A stretch of 37,500 nucleotides of DNA from Trachelipus rathkii (taxonomy: Eukaryota; Arthropoda; Malacostraca; Isopoda; Trachelipodidae): NCBI GenBank assembly GCA_015478945.1, contig JABUQX010097190.1:1-37500 (forward strand). The letters run 5' to 3'. The position numbers were made by a program, and so were the translations under genes. Shown here one piece after another: positions 1 through 11,792 of the stretch. Below the pieces are notes generated by a model. That model searched no databases. It saw nothing but the letters and a program-made list of their open reading frames with translations, and was not told the origin of the DNA. Within the stretch, counting starts at the first letter, position 1, and each line of letters starts with the position of its first letter.

Positions 1-640
1 GAAAGTTGTTTGAATGCAGGAAGTGGCTGTGCAATTTTAAATCGTTGGTGAATGTAAAAGGGACTTAAGATTTGAGTGGCGCTAGGAGTCTACATGAGGT
101 ATATATTTGTTGGTTACGTTTGTGTTATTGTGTATGAGTATTGGTTGTTAAGCAGACTTTATTGTGCGCTGGATAAGCAAAAAAGTATTTTTGAAGTATT
201 AAAAGTTCAAGTTTATTAGATGGAAAATCTTAGTAGGCTATATTTAAGATATGAAAAGAAGTCTAATAAAGTGAGCGACCAGTTTGACAGTATTAGGTTA
301 GGTGTGGTGTGTGAAGAGAAGGTCTAATATATCGATAGACTAAGATTTGATAAGTATTCGTTTGACGCATGCTTTCTGGTGTCATTCTCATGTTGAGTAA
401 ATGGCAATGAAGTGAAAGTCGGTTGTGGTGAAACTGCATGTAATCAGTTGGAACGAGTGTGTATAAGACGACGGCTGGGAGACGAAGAGAAAGTGGATTG
501 AGATCGGTTAGAATCGCGATAATGTCTTGAAGAGAAGAAAATAGGTTTGGTCTAGAGTTGGGACGAATTAGACTGTGCATCATAATGAGGAAGAGAAGAA
601 GTAGTCAAGGGGAGTTTTTGTATGGGGGTATGGTGATTTT
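1..640. other. C-poor, G/T/A-rich strand-asymmetric segment, no gene recognised
   Basis: The plus strand is strikingly poor in C and rich in G, T and A, so the complementary strand is C-rich and G-poor. A 96-codon minus-strand reading frame (293-583) exists but resembles no family I recognise and is probably a by-product of the composition. No splice sites, RNA genes or simple tandem repeats stand out. It could be a decayed repeat; I cannot name one. Confidence 0.4.
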
Positions 641-960
641 GTGTGCACACCTGGGCCAGGGATGACACGTACGTGACGATCTTACATGAAAGTGAGGGAT
701 CCGCTGTGTGTGTCCATCTAATGAATGCAACGTGAGAGGTGTAAATTTCTTGATCTGTGACGAGCTCTCAGCTAATTCAAATGGTACAGAGTGGGCGATA
801 ACAGGTGCTAGGGCTTATTACTTTATTACGACGTTCTGTGCATGTTCATCAGTTCGAATCTACTCTGCTTTTCTTTCGATTGCCTTGTAGCAGGAATACA
901 AAAAGTAGATTATGACCTTACATACAATACGATTGGGACAGAGAGGAAGGTTGAGAGAAA
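641..960. other. Unrecognised moderate-complexity sequence
   Basis: This stretch is less AT-rich than its surroundings and has balanced base use. It holds a 60-codon plus-strand frame (708-890) with no recognisable domain. I see no RNA gene or repeat in it. Confidence 0.35.
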
Positions 961-1300
961 AGATGATATAATAATATATGATTTATATGTTTTATTTATA
1001 TTAGTTATATTATAACTATAATAATAATATATAATATCATCACTGTATTATTAAATAATTTAATTATTATAAATAGTATTTTTATCTATATTCATCTTAT
1101 CTATAATATAATAATCAATATAATATAAAATAAAATGGCTATTATATTATAATATATATTATATATAACTAATATGATAATTAAGTAGAATACGTAAAAA
1201 TATTCCAATCTTTTATAAATTTTCAATATTATTATTATTTTATTATTATTTTTATATATTATTATTATTAATTTATTATTATTATTAAATTCATTAGAGT
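961..1300. repeat. AT-rich low-complexity tract with (ATT)n/(TTA)n
   Basis: The tract consists almost only of A and T, with short TATAAT-like and ATT-triplet runs, the clearest at about 1227-1286. A minus-strand frame of 91 codons (1101-1376) made of Ile, Asn, Tyr and Lys is a by-product of this composition and is not called as a gene. Confidence 0.75.
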
Positions 1301-1560
1301 TAAATGAGAATCCCATACGAATTTTGGTTTCTGAACATGACAAGGAATAGTAAAATAGAAGCTGTTGAAATGCCAATATTGAGATTGATTAGAGAGGTAA
1401 TGAGAGACAGAGTTAGGAGTGAAATAATAGGAGAGGAGCTGGGATTACGCCCAATAATTGAATGGTATACATGAGAGAAACAGTTGAGATGGTTGGACTG
1501 TGCTAAATACTAATACAAGTAGATAATCGTGGAGATATCCACGCTTGAAGATTTGTGATA

Positions 1561-1760
1561 TAAATTTTTTTTTTTTGGGATTTTTTTTTTAAGTTCACAT
1601 CTCACGGAGCATAGCCATACTTACCTAGGAGGGAACTTATCTTATAGGTAATTCTACTCTATGGATCCAGACTAGGGATTTCGAACCCTTTGATATTTTA
1701 TTATATTTTTCTTTTAAATCTGCGCCTTATCTCATGCGACTCTAGTCGTATAAATCGGTC
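1561..1760. other. Possible diverged tRNA-related fragment or short repeat
   Basis: After a T-rich run (1561-1592), the minus strand at about 1675-1690 reads AAGGGTTCGAAATCCC. This resembles a pol III B box (GGTTCGANNCC) with one extra base and short complementary flanks. No convincing A box or cloverleaf was found. It may be a SINE scrap; evidence is weak. Confidence 0.2.
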
Positions 1761-4430
1761 TCATGAAAATGTATCAGTTATGGAAAATGAAAAAAGTTAA
1801 TAGTTTAACCTGGGCAGGAGGTGATTGTTTCATAGGGGATAATTTAATTAAGAATGTTGTGTAAAGGACATCTAATATATTAGTAGATAATCTGCTAATT
1901 TAATTATTTGAGTATATATTAAGTCAGATCATAATATCTTGGATGCAATGCAAATCTTACCACTGAAGTTTACAATACACTTAAATAATCACTAAAGTAA
2001 TGATAAATTCTAAAATTTGAAGATATATATATAGGTACTCACACACTCACTCTATCACTAAATGACATCTCACGGGTAGATCGACATGATTGATAATAGA
2101 GTATATCACTCACTCATCATCACTAAATATATTGTCAAATATATAATAATAATATATTAGTAATATAAATAAAATATAATATTAATACCTAATGTCATAA
2201 ATAATAATAATATAATTGACTTTATTTGGGTGTGAGAGTGCTATTTTGAATATTGCTATAATAATATAATACTGTGAAAAGATTCAATGTTTTAAATTTC
2301 AAATAATGAATAAATATTTTTTTTTCTTCTTAGAAATCTAAAATCTTATTATAATAATAAATTATAATAATTATTAATAATGGATTATAAATTTAAAGAT
2401 TATATTATAATTATATTATATTTTATTACCTTAGAAATATATTATAATTTAATAATTAATGATATAATTAAATTTAAATAATTTATAGATTATATATTAT
2501 AATTATGAAAATAATATTAATTAATAGATAATAATTAACTATATTTAATATTATGAATAAATAAATAAATATTGTATAAATGATATATAAATATTGATTA
2601 TACCCAAAACTGAAATGAACTTATTTTCTTTATATTTATCAGATTTATATCAAAGAGAAGCAGGATACAGCTTTTCTCGACCTCTAATATTACAAAATTT
2701 CATATTGATTACATAATATTTGTAATCAAAATTTATAACTATACATTATAATTGATAATTTAATTATAATTCGTAAAAACAACCTATATATATATATTGG
2801 TAAATATAATTATAGTAATTAACTAATTATAGACTAGGTAATAAATTAGGTAATTATAATAATTTATGTATATAATTGACAACCTAATTCTAATTATTAA
2901 TGTATGATGAATAGTTTTATTAATATTATTTAAGTGAATTTTAATTATAATTTTTTATTAATAGGTATTAACTAATAGTAAGGATAAATAATAAATAATG
3001 TGTATTAATAGTGAAGAGGGATATGGTAAATTCGATCATTAGTTAGTGGAAAATTCGATCATCCCAAATATATTTAATAATATAATCAAGTTTAGATTTA
3101 TTTACGTTTTCTAAGTGTGGACATAAATAATGTTTCTCTATATTATAAGTATATAAATATTATTGTATATTTAGTGACTTTTACTGTGTGTGTATTTATT
3201 CTTCAATTGTTTGATTATTATATTTACTCTCTGCTCACTCTCATAATAAATTAACGTGTAATTGAATGAAATGTGTGTAAGGGGAAATATAGTATAAAAG
3301 CATATTTAAAATAATTTCACTATAATGTTATGAACATTAGGAGTATATAAATAATAATATACATTTCAAATAGTAATAGGATAAGAGTGAGAGGGATATA
3401 ATTAAAGTAGTATTATTAGTAATTATAATATATATATTATAGCAGTATAATTAATAAATAATTATTTTGCGATGAGTTTTAGGATATATGTATATAGAGG
3501 AAGTAATTAAATCATATGATTTCAATTCTAGTAGTATTATAGATTATGAAATTACATTGTGTGTAATTAAGTGTATAGCAGCTTAAATTAGACCTATTCA
3601 TGTGGAGAATGTATATATGTGTATATAGAACAGTAATGATCAATTATATTATATTATTATATTACTATTTAAATAATGATGTAATATTTAAATTAATAAT
3701 TATTTGAATAATTATAATAGATATACTATTAATAATATACAATATAATATATAACATAATAATAATATAATATATTATAAATATAATAATGAATCAATAA
3801 TGAAATTTTTTTCTGTTTTGTCTGTTTTTTTTTTGAATTTGTTATAATATGTTTTTTTGTTAGTAACTACAACTGAAAGCATCATTAATATGTTTTATGA
3901 TTATTTTCTTATATCATTTTCGAACAAAACAGATATAGATGCGTAATTAAGTAACACAAAAGAGTACGATAAATTCATAGTGTAGACTGTAAGAGCTTAA
4001 TTATAATAGAGGGCGTAGGGTCTATAATAATGTCAAGAATTGGTGAAAAGATATGCTTTTATGTTATTATTTTAGATTGTTTTTTTTTAAAATCTGGTAT
4101 ATATCGTGAAGTAAATTTCATCTAAGAAATTTCTTTGATTAATAATAATCTGTGAATTAAATAATAATAATATATAATAATAATGAATCATTGACATAAT
4201 ATAATAAAAACTATAATTATAATAGATGTAATAATAATAATAATTAAATATAATAATTTAATAATATTATATAAAATCTAATGTATATTTTTAATAAAAA
4301 TTAGTGTATTTAACTTAAGTTTATCAATCAGTAATTTGAATTATATAATAACATTATAATTACTTGACATCAATGTGAATATATAGCTTCTAATTAGTAA
4401 GGCTAAAGACTAGTCCAACACTCATTAAAT
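1761..4430. other. AT-rich intergenic DNA
   Basis: About 2.7 kb of very AT-rich sequence with scattered ATA/AAT runs, short T homopolymers and no reading frame of interest. The phrase 'acatctcacggagcatagcc' near 1590 is partly echoed near 2064 ('gacatctcacgggtagatcg'), which could be a small repeat. Otherwise I see nothing identifiable. Confidence 0.6.
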
Positions 4431-4680
4431 TCATTTGTCTTTTTTTTCCCGTGATAATAGCGCCTGTGGCGGTCTTTACGAATAATTTTATTGATGTGTA
4501 GTTTTGCTTTGATGGAATCGTGGTAGAGAGTATTTTATGTTATATGAGGCATAATTATTATATTGGCGTAGTGTTTACTCAATTGTAGGCTTGTTTTTAC
4601 GGCTCTTGCGTGATTAATGAGAAGAATAATATTGAGCATTGAGATGTTGCATGCTTCCAGATTGGATTAGGGAGAGATAT
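4431..4680 (+). repeat. Possible diverged right module upstream of the tandem array
   Basis: The run TTTTATGTTAT..GAGGCATAATTATTATATTGGCG (about 4534-4568) resembles TTTTATGTTATCC..AAGGCAATAATTATTATTGGCA in the right module of array unit A (about 6011-6051). A (TTTTTT)-containing stretch precedes it, as in the array. If homologous it would be an older, more diverged unit. No matching left module could be found with confidence. Confidence 0.3.
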
Positions 4681-4789
4681 ATGATAAGGGATTGTAATAT
4701 ATGTTACCTACTTTATTTTTCGTAATAGTCTAAGGAGTTTAATTTGGAATATGTAGGTATAGGATAGATATAGGGATCTGAGAATAGTG

Positions 4790-5570
4790 GGTTATATTTA
4801 TAATATATTTTATAGTAATGATTATCTTAGATCGTTTTATATATAGTATATTATATATATTCTTCCGTATCTTATAGTATCAGGATATAGATATCATTAG
4901 TATTTATAATTATCTGATTATTTATGAATTAGTAAAGTTATATCGTATAGTATAACATACTAATCAGTATATATAGAATTATATACGTTATATATATATA
5001 ATATTTTAACTATACTATATAGCCATTAATATATCTATTAGATATATAGGTATTACTCTATTAATATATATATAATAGTATTATATATTAGTATATATTA
5101 TATGATATATATTAATCATTATTATATATATTAATTATGATATAAACATCTATATATTAATATATCTATATATATTATCAGTATATATACTATTATTCTA
5201 TATATATTATGTCATATATATTATATAAGTATATAATAATATAAACTATAATATACAATTAATATATATGATATATACTAGTATATTTATATACTATTAT
5301 TTTAATAATTATATATATATAATGATATATCATATCATTATATATATATATATATATATATATAGTATTATTATATATATATTAATTATATATTATACTA
5401 TATATTAATTATATATATATAATATTATTTGATATATATATATATATATTATAGTAGTAATTATATTCTAATTATATAATATATATATATATTACTATAA
5501 TACTATTTATTATATATATTATACATATATATTGTTAATTTATATTGATGATAATATGATGATATATAAT
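4790..5570. repeat. Degenerate (TA)n microsatellite block
   Basis: Almost pure A/T built of TATATA runs interrupted by single-base changes, with the cleanest dinucleotide run near 5338-5364. It has no coding content and directly precedes the first array unit. Confidence 0.85.
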
Positions 5571-6150
5571 TAGGTGTGGTCTAGCATTAAAAATTTTGCA
5601 AACGAATTTAGTAATAATAAAATAAATTTTTATAAAATTGCAAGTTAAGTAGACATGTATATAAACTTTGGTCCAGATTCTTTTGTTATTGGTGTGGATA
5701 ATTTATGTTGTGTCTAAGACATTTCAGACAAATTTTTGAAGCTAGTATGGGGGGTAGTTTGAGCCTCACTCCCTGGTATGCTGGTTAAGAGATGATGAAG
5801 CTCATGAAACTGCTTAAATAGTGTTTAATCTTTGAAAGGTGAGGAAAGGGAGTAATAAATAAGTTAATATAAGTAATGAATAATTAATGAATAATAATAT
5901 GAATAATAATTAATAATAAGTAATAAAATTTCTTTTGTCTGATTTTTTATTGATTTTTTAGTTTTTTATGCTAGATTACCAAATATGTTTTTAGTGTTAT
6001 TTAGATCGCCGTTTTATGTTATCCACCTAAGGCAATAATTATTATTGGCATTTCTCATTTTGAGTAAGTGTTGATATACAGCATGACAGGGTGGGTGATT
6101 AAAAATAGTTGCCATTAGATGTTTTTATAGGATTGGCATGTTAATGAACT
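5571..6150 (+). repeat. Tandem array unit A (left module, AAT spacer, right module)
   Basis: First clear unit of the 5.6-10.6 kb array. The left module begins around TTATAAAATTGCAAGT (about 5631) and contains the shared landmark CTGGTATGCTGG (landmark GGTATG at 5775). A spacer rich in AATAAT follows (about 5850-5930). The right module starts with TTTCTTTTGTCTGATTTTTT and runs to ATTGGCATGTTAATG (about 6145). Its core lies between CTAG (ends 5974) and GTGGGT (starts 6091). It differs from other units mainly by small indels. Confidence 0.7.
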
Positions 6151-6371
6151 ATAATATAATATATAATATATCATTATATATATATATATATATATAATAT
6201 AATATAATATATATATATCTATATATTAATATCTATATAATATTATAATGATATAATTATATTAATTAGTAATATATATGATAGTATTACTATATATATA
6301 TAGTTATTAGCTTTATATATATAATATATAATTAATACGAATTATATAAATATATATATTATAATATAATT

Positions 6372-6404
<33 letters not shown>

Positions 6405-6600
6405 TTATATATATATTATATATACTATATATATATCATGTAATAATATTAGTTATTATATCTTATATATATATCTATAATCTATCTATAATATAACTAT
6501 ATAATAATATATATATTATAATATAATATATATATAGTTATAATATATATATTAATATATTAATGATTATATATAATATATAGTGTATTAATATAATTAA
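6151..6600. repeat. Degenerate (TA)n microsatellite between units A and B
   Basis: TATATA runs interrupted by single-base substitutions separate two units of the tandem array. No coding content. Confidence 0.85.
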
Positions 6601-7300
6601 ATATAGATTTTACAGAATTTAGTATAAATGAAAGATAAATATTCTAAAATGATGCAGAGTTATCAGAAAATTGTCAAAACTTGACAGATGATATCAATTT
6701 TGTTATTAGTGCTACAGGCATTTAGTGAGATTATGTATCCGTTTCTTAGAGTATAGAATTTCTAACTCTGAATTTTGAGAGGGAACCAAATATTGGAATA
6801 GCCAACGACTCTACTCTGGTATGCTGGAAAGATAAATGAGCTATTGATATATAAGTTTTCAAGTACGAGGAAGACAATTGTCTCTATATGACTAAGGGTA
6901 GTAATAATAATAATTTAAATGATATGAATGATAATAATAATAATACTAATATATATATAAATTTTCTTTTGTTTAATTTTATTATTTGATTTTTTTATAT
7001 GTGGTGTTATTTATGTGATAGTCAGATGTATACCAAATATGTTGTTTAGTGTTGTATCTGCGTAGCATCCGACGTCGTGATGTATTTGATGTCTAATGGT
7101 CCGCGCAGATTGGGGAATAAGTGCAAGAGATCGTCACCAGGAGATAAAATCATTATGTGGTCTTAATGAGTTCAGTCCATTTATGAGTAAAGGTTTTAGG
7201 TTGACACCGTCAGAAAAATCCACCCTAGCATCGCGGGTGAGTAATAAATCCAGTTGCACAATGTGAAGGTTTTTTACATGGGATTGAAGCATGCTTAAAG
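6601..7300 (+). repeat. Tandem array unit B, with a longer right module
   Basis: The left module carries GGGAACCAAATATTGG and ACTCTGGTATGCTGG (landmark GGTATG at 6818). An AATAAT spacer follows (about 6900-6950). The right module begins at TTTTCTTTTGTTTAATTTT, has ATACCAAATATGTTGTTTAGTGTT, and later CATCGCGGGTGAGTAA (donor-like GT at 7237). The distance between acceptor-like and donor-like signals is about 211 nt here. It is 116-130 nt in units A, C and D, so this unit seems to hold extra sequence around 7100-7200. Confidence 0.65.
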
Positions 7301-7940
7301 AATAATATATATATATATATATATTATATAATATTATATAGCGATCGTATATATATATATGATATATACTACTCGTCACTGTGGTATTATCTATATATCG
7401 GTTCACAATATTATATAGTGGGGTAATTTCATTACTCTCTCGGTTCTAAGTATATTCAATTAGTATTATAATAATTAACAATAACCTATTATATATATAT
7501 ATCTAGACTACAAAAACTATAATTAATTGTAATGCCACAATATTTATAAATATATATATGATATCTGTTGTATAATTATATACTCATTTTTCTTCCTTAG
7601 CTCCTATATCTTTCTTTTAATGTATTACTATCCAATACTACAGTTTTATATCCCTTAGAGGAGCTGTTATTAATACATATATTTTTGCTACTATTATAAA
7701 TCTACTAATATATATTTATTCTTTCAGATCATATTAGTATCCAGCTGGTTAAATATATCTATATTAATACTCTACCACTTACATATTACTAAATTAACAA
7801 CATTTATTTATAATACTACATTACCAGCTTTAATAACTACAATAAATACCGTATTAGTATATATACCTTATAATCAATCCATGTGTACTCTTTACTATCT
7901 ATATCCCTATGCATCATTAGTAATATATAAATAAATATTT
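7301..7940. repeat. AT-rich spacer between units B and C
   Basis: Degenerate (TA)n near 7303-7365, then AT-rich sequence of slightly higher complexity with scattered C. No gene or known repeat is recognised. Confidence 0.7.
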
Positions 7941-8520
7941 ATATATGAAAATCGCAAGAATAACTCATACAAGTGTATACAATGCTAAAATTCTGGCCGA
8001 GAATCATTATTTGTCTATTGTGTGGATATTATGGTTCGTTCTAAGAAATTTAACCAAAAATTATTGAGGAACCAATATTGGAGTAGCCAACAGGCTTCTA
8101 CTCTGGTATGCTGGATAGATGCATAGTTGCCTCATCGAACTATGTTTAATACTGTCATACAATCCTTGCACAATGAGAGGCAAAGAGGAAGCTAATAATA
8201 ATAATAAATAATCTAATCAACTTAATATAATAACATTACATAATATTATAAAATGATGAAATATTCCATAAAAAAAATTTTTGTCTGATTTTTTTGTTTG
8301 AAATTTTTATAGTTTTTTTATGCAGATTTCCAATTGTTTTTTAGTGTTTCTCGTAGCATGACGTTTTTCATTGTTAGTCACGAGATTAAATTAATATTTA
8401 TTGTGCATATTGATGTATTGTTGTATCAGGTTTGTTAACACCTGAGCATCAGCGGTGAGTAAAATAGTTCCCATTATGTTTCTATAGGGATTGACGCAAT
8501 GTCTTCTAAGACTAATTATA
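7941..8520 (+). repeat. Tandem array unit C
   Basis: The left module holds GTGTGGATATTATGGTTCGT, AGTAGCCAACAGGC and ACTCTGGTATGCTGG (landmark GGTATG at 8105). An AATAAT spacer follows (about 8190-8270), then TTTTTGTCTGATTTTTTTG and TTTTTTTATGCAG (acceptor-like AG at 8324-8325). The donor-like GTGAGT starts at 8455, giving a 129 nt core. The landmark lies 1287 nt after that of unit B. Confidence 0.75.
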
Positions 8521-9210
8521 AGATTGTCCTCTTCTGTATATTATATTATATATTATAATTATATATAATCTAATAAAGACTATGTGTTACTTATTAATAA
8601 TATATCTATTATATTAACCTTCTACTGTATCAGCATATATATTAACTCAATAATTAATAATATATATATATATAATAGTATATTTATAACTCTACATATA
8701 ATTTAATTACTATACATTAACACAGGTAAAATATACCCTCATAACTGTGTTAAAATACCTACTGATATATATTAGCGCACTGTCTATAAAGGATTATATT
8801 ATTTAACACATTATTTAATAATCCACTCAAAGGGTTTAATATTAGCACATAGCCGTCTTCCTACCCTTTCTATAATATATGTCATCTTAACTTACTATAA
8901 TATATCCTTTATATAATATTTAATTAGCATTATCCGTTTCCCTTTTTCTATCCATATATCTCCAAATTTATTTTAAAAACTATATATATATTATAATATA
9001 ATATATTAATATTTAAATATATATATTATAATATTTATATATTGTATATATTTATATATATTATATATTATATCTTATTATTTACTTTATATATATAGTA
9101 TATATTATATATATATATTACTCGATCTTACTATCTATATATATACTATATATATAATTATAGTATTTATAATCATATAGTGTATTATAGGTATATACGA
9201 TTTATCCAGT
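8521..9210. repeat. AT-rich spacer between units C and D
   Basis: AT-rich sequence with several (TA)n patches, heaviest at about 8975-9140. No gene seen. Confidence 0.7.
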
Positions 9211-9836
9211 AATATAGGTAATAACAAAATACAATATTTATATAAATTGCCACATGTATGAGACTTGAAAGATTTCACAGCACTTTGCCAGATTCAGTTT
9301 GATTTTGTGTGGATATTATGTTTCGTTCTAAGAACATTTCCACCAAAATTGTGAAGGAACCAAATATTGGATAGCCAACAGGCTCTACTCTGGTATGCCT
9401 GGAAGAGTATGAGCTCATTGAAAATGCTTAAATATGTTAAATCTTGAAGATTGAAGGAAAAGGGAGATAATACAATAGTATAAAATAATCGAGAATCTCA
9501 TAATTACATAGCTACTATAATAATAATTATAATAATAATAATAATAATCCCATAATATAATACATTATTACTTAACACACTTATGTTTCTTTTTGTCTGA
9601 TCTTCTTTATATGACATTTTTTTATTAGTGTACTTTATGCAGATTCCAAACCAGATCTGTTTTCTCTAGCTTGTTTCTTTAGCATCGGACCGTTTTATGT
9701 ACTTCACGGCACTAAATTTAATCTATTGGCATTTTTTCATTTGTAAGGTTGTACCCCAACCTCGGAATCGCGGTGAGTACAATAGTCTGACCCTTAAATA
9801 ATGTTTACTTTATAGTGATTGCATGCATTCAGAAGT
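9211..9836 (+). repeat. Tandem array unit D (cleanest copy)
   Basis: The best-preserved unit. The left module includes TTTGCCAGATTCAGTTTGAT, GTGTGGATATTATGTTTCGT and CCAACAGGCTCTACTCTGGT (landmark GGTATG at 9392). An AATAAT spacer follows (9526-9548), then TTTCTTTTTGTCTGATCTTC, TACTTTATGCAG (acceptor-like AG at 9641-9642) and CGCGGTGAGTAC (donor-like GT at 9773), leaving a 130 nt core. The landmark is again exactly 1287 nt from that of unit C. Confidence 0.75.
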
Positions 9837-10310
9837 ATATAATGTCTACAGTATTCGTGACTATATATTATATTCATATATATTAATATATATTATATAT
9901 TATACATATATTATACATATAATTATGACTACTATTAATCATTAACTATTTGTACATATAATTATATATACTAGTATACATATCTATCTCATAATCTTAT
10001 CTATATATATATCTTAATTAATACACTTACTATCTATTTTTTATATATATATATCTATATATATTATATTATAATATATACTCATTCTTTATTTAATTAT
10101 TATTTATTTAAATATATATATTAATATAAATACTATATAAATATATATACATATATGATATATTCTATATTTATATATTACTTATATATATATATATATA
10201 TAATATACTAATATATATTACTATATATTTTTTCCCTATATCTTATATACTATATATATATATATACCTATATATTATATACCTTATATAGTTCTATATA
10301 TATTTAATTT
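9837..10310. repeat. Degenerate (TA)n block between units D and E
   Basis: Mostly TATATA with single-base interruptions. No coding content. Confidence 0.85.
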
Positions 10311-10575
10311 CCAGAATAATTAGTAATAATAAAAAAATATTTATAAAATTGCAAGTATAGACAATGTAAAACTTTGCCAGATTTCATTTCTGTATTCGTT
10401 TTGTGATGTAAAACGCAAGGTTATTACATTTACCAAATAAATTTTGAAGGTAACGCAATATTGGATAGCCACGGCTTACTCTTGGTATGCATGGAATGCT
10501 AATAGTCAATTGAAAACATGCATTACAATTGTTTAAATCCTTGAACAATTTGAAGGAAAGGGAGCGTTTGATTGA
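10311..10575 (+). repeat. Tandem array unit E, left module only
   Basis: This last unit has TATTTATAAAATTGCAAGTA, ACTTTGCCAGATTTCA, ATATTGGATAGCCA and ACTCTTGGTATGCATGG (landmark GGTATG at 10483), then TTGAAGGAAAGGGAGC. After about 10570 the similarity stops: there is no AAT spacer and no right module. The array therefore ends inside the unit. Confidence 0.65.
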
Positions 10576-11250
10576 CAATATGATGCTGGGTGCACTCCGT
10601 AATATGCGGTGTCGGATTTTATTAGACATTGTAAAGATCCAATTAATCTAAAAAAGCTGATAAAAATGCTCATTGATTGTTAAAAAGGCGAAGGAAAAAA
10701 AAAATTTGGTTGCGTATGTCATGAAAGATCAGTATATATATACAAGTTGCATATTGCGACTGCAACTTTTTCGAAGATTTTAGGGATGGAGTGAAGAACA
10801 CGGTGACGAAATTTCAGGAAATTAAAAATGGGAATAGGCGATACGGCGTTCGGATAGTCCATGATGGGTGATATGTCGTGGTTTTTTGATATAAGAGAAT
10901 CAAAGTCAATTTCACAAGCTGAAAACACGATACCACAAAGCACTTTAAATGCATTGTGAAACATTCTGGCATTATAAACAGCGTTGACTTAACATTTTGG
11001 GAATTAGTATGTATCTATCAAGTAAAAAGTCATTTGGTAAGTTGCTGTTGTAATTTAAACTTACTCAATACTAAAAATTGTAGTAAGTAGAGTAGAGCAG
11101 TAAGTTTATAAAAAACTCTTTAACATGCCAAAATATAAATTTGCATATATATCAAAGTATCGATGATGGAAAAAATGAAGGTCATTTCTGTGGTCAAGAA
11201 AATTATAAGATTCTTCAAAAGAATTAAAACAAACATTTTTTGTGTTAGAA
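10576..11250. other. Unrecognised moderate-complexity sequence downstream of the array
   Basis: Balanced, non-repetitive sequence with two small minus-strand frames of 81 codons (10384-10629, overlapping unit E, and 10719-10964). Neither shows a motif I recognise, and they may be chance frames. It could be the flank into which the array expanded or part of an unknown decayed element. Confidence 0.35.
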
Positions 11251-11758
11251 GTGTTTTGTTATTCTTATGATTATTTATTATTCTATATTTTTATTATTAT
11301 TATTTTATTATTATTCTTATTATTATTTTGATTATTATTATTATTATTATTATTATTATTTTATTATATTTATCATTTATATTTATCTTTATATTTATAT
11401 TTTTATTCATTTTATTCTATAATATAATATTTTATATATTATATATATTATATATTATATAATATATATATATATGTTTATTTATTATTATTAATATAAT
11501 ACTATTTATATATAATATATATATATCATATAATATATATATTATATATTATATATATATTATAGTATATATATATAATACTATTATATATATATATTTA
11601 TTATATATATATATTACTATTATACTTAAATATATATATATTTATATATATTATAATATATATAGTACTATACTATCTAATAAAGATAAATCAATTATAA
11701 TATACTTTATACTTATTTGATTTCATTCCAATATCTATATATATTTATAATATATATT

Positions 11759-11792
<34 letters not shown>

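Noticed and set aside
5571..10575. rDNA or tRNA cluster as an explanation of the tandem array
   Set aside because: No conserved rRNA or tRNA sequence is visible in the units, which are AT-rich and tolerate indels.
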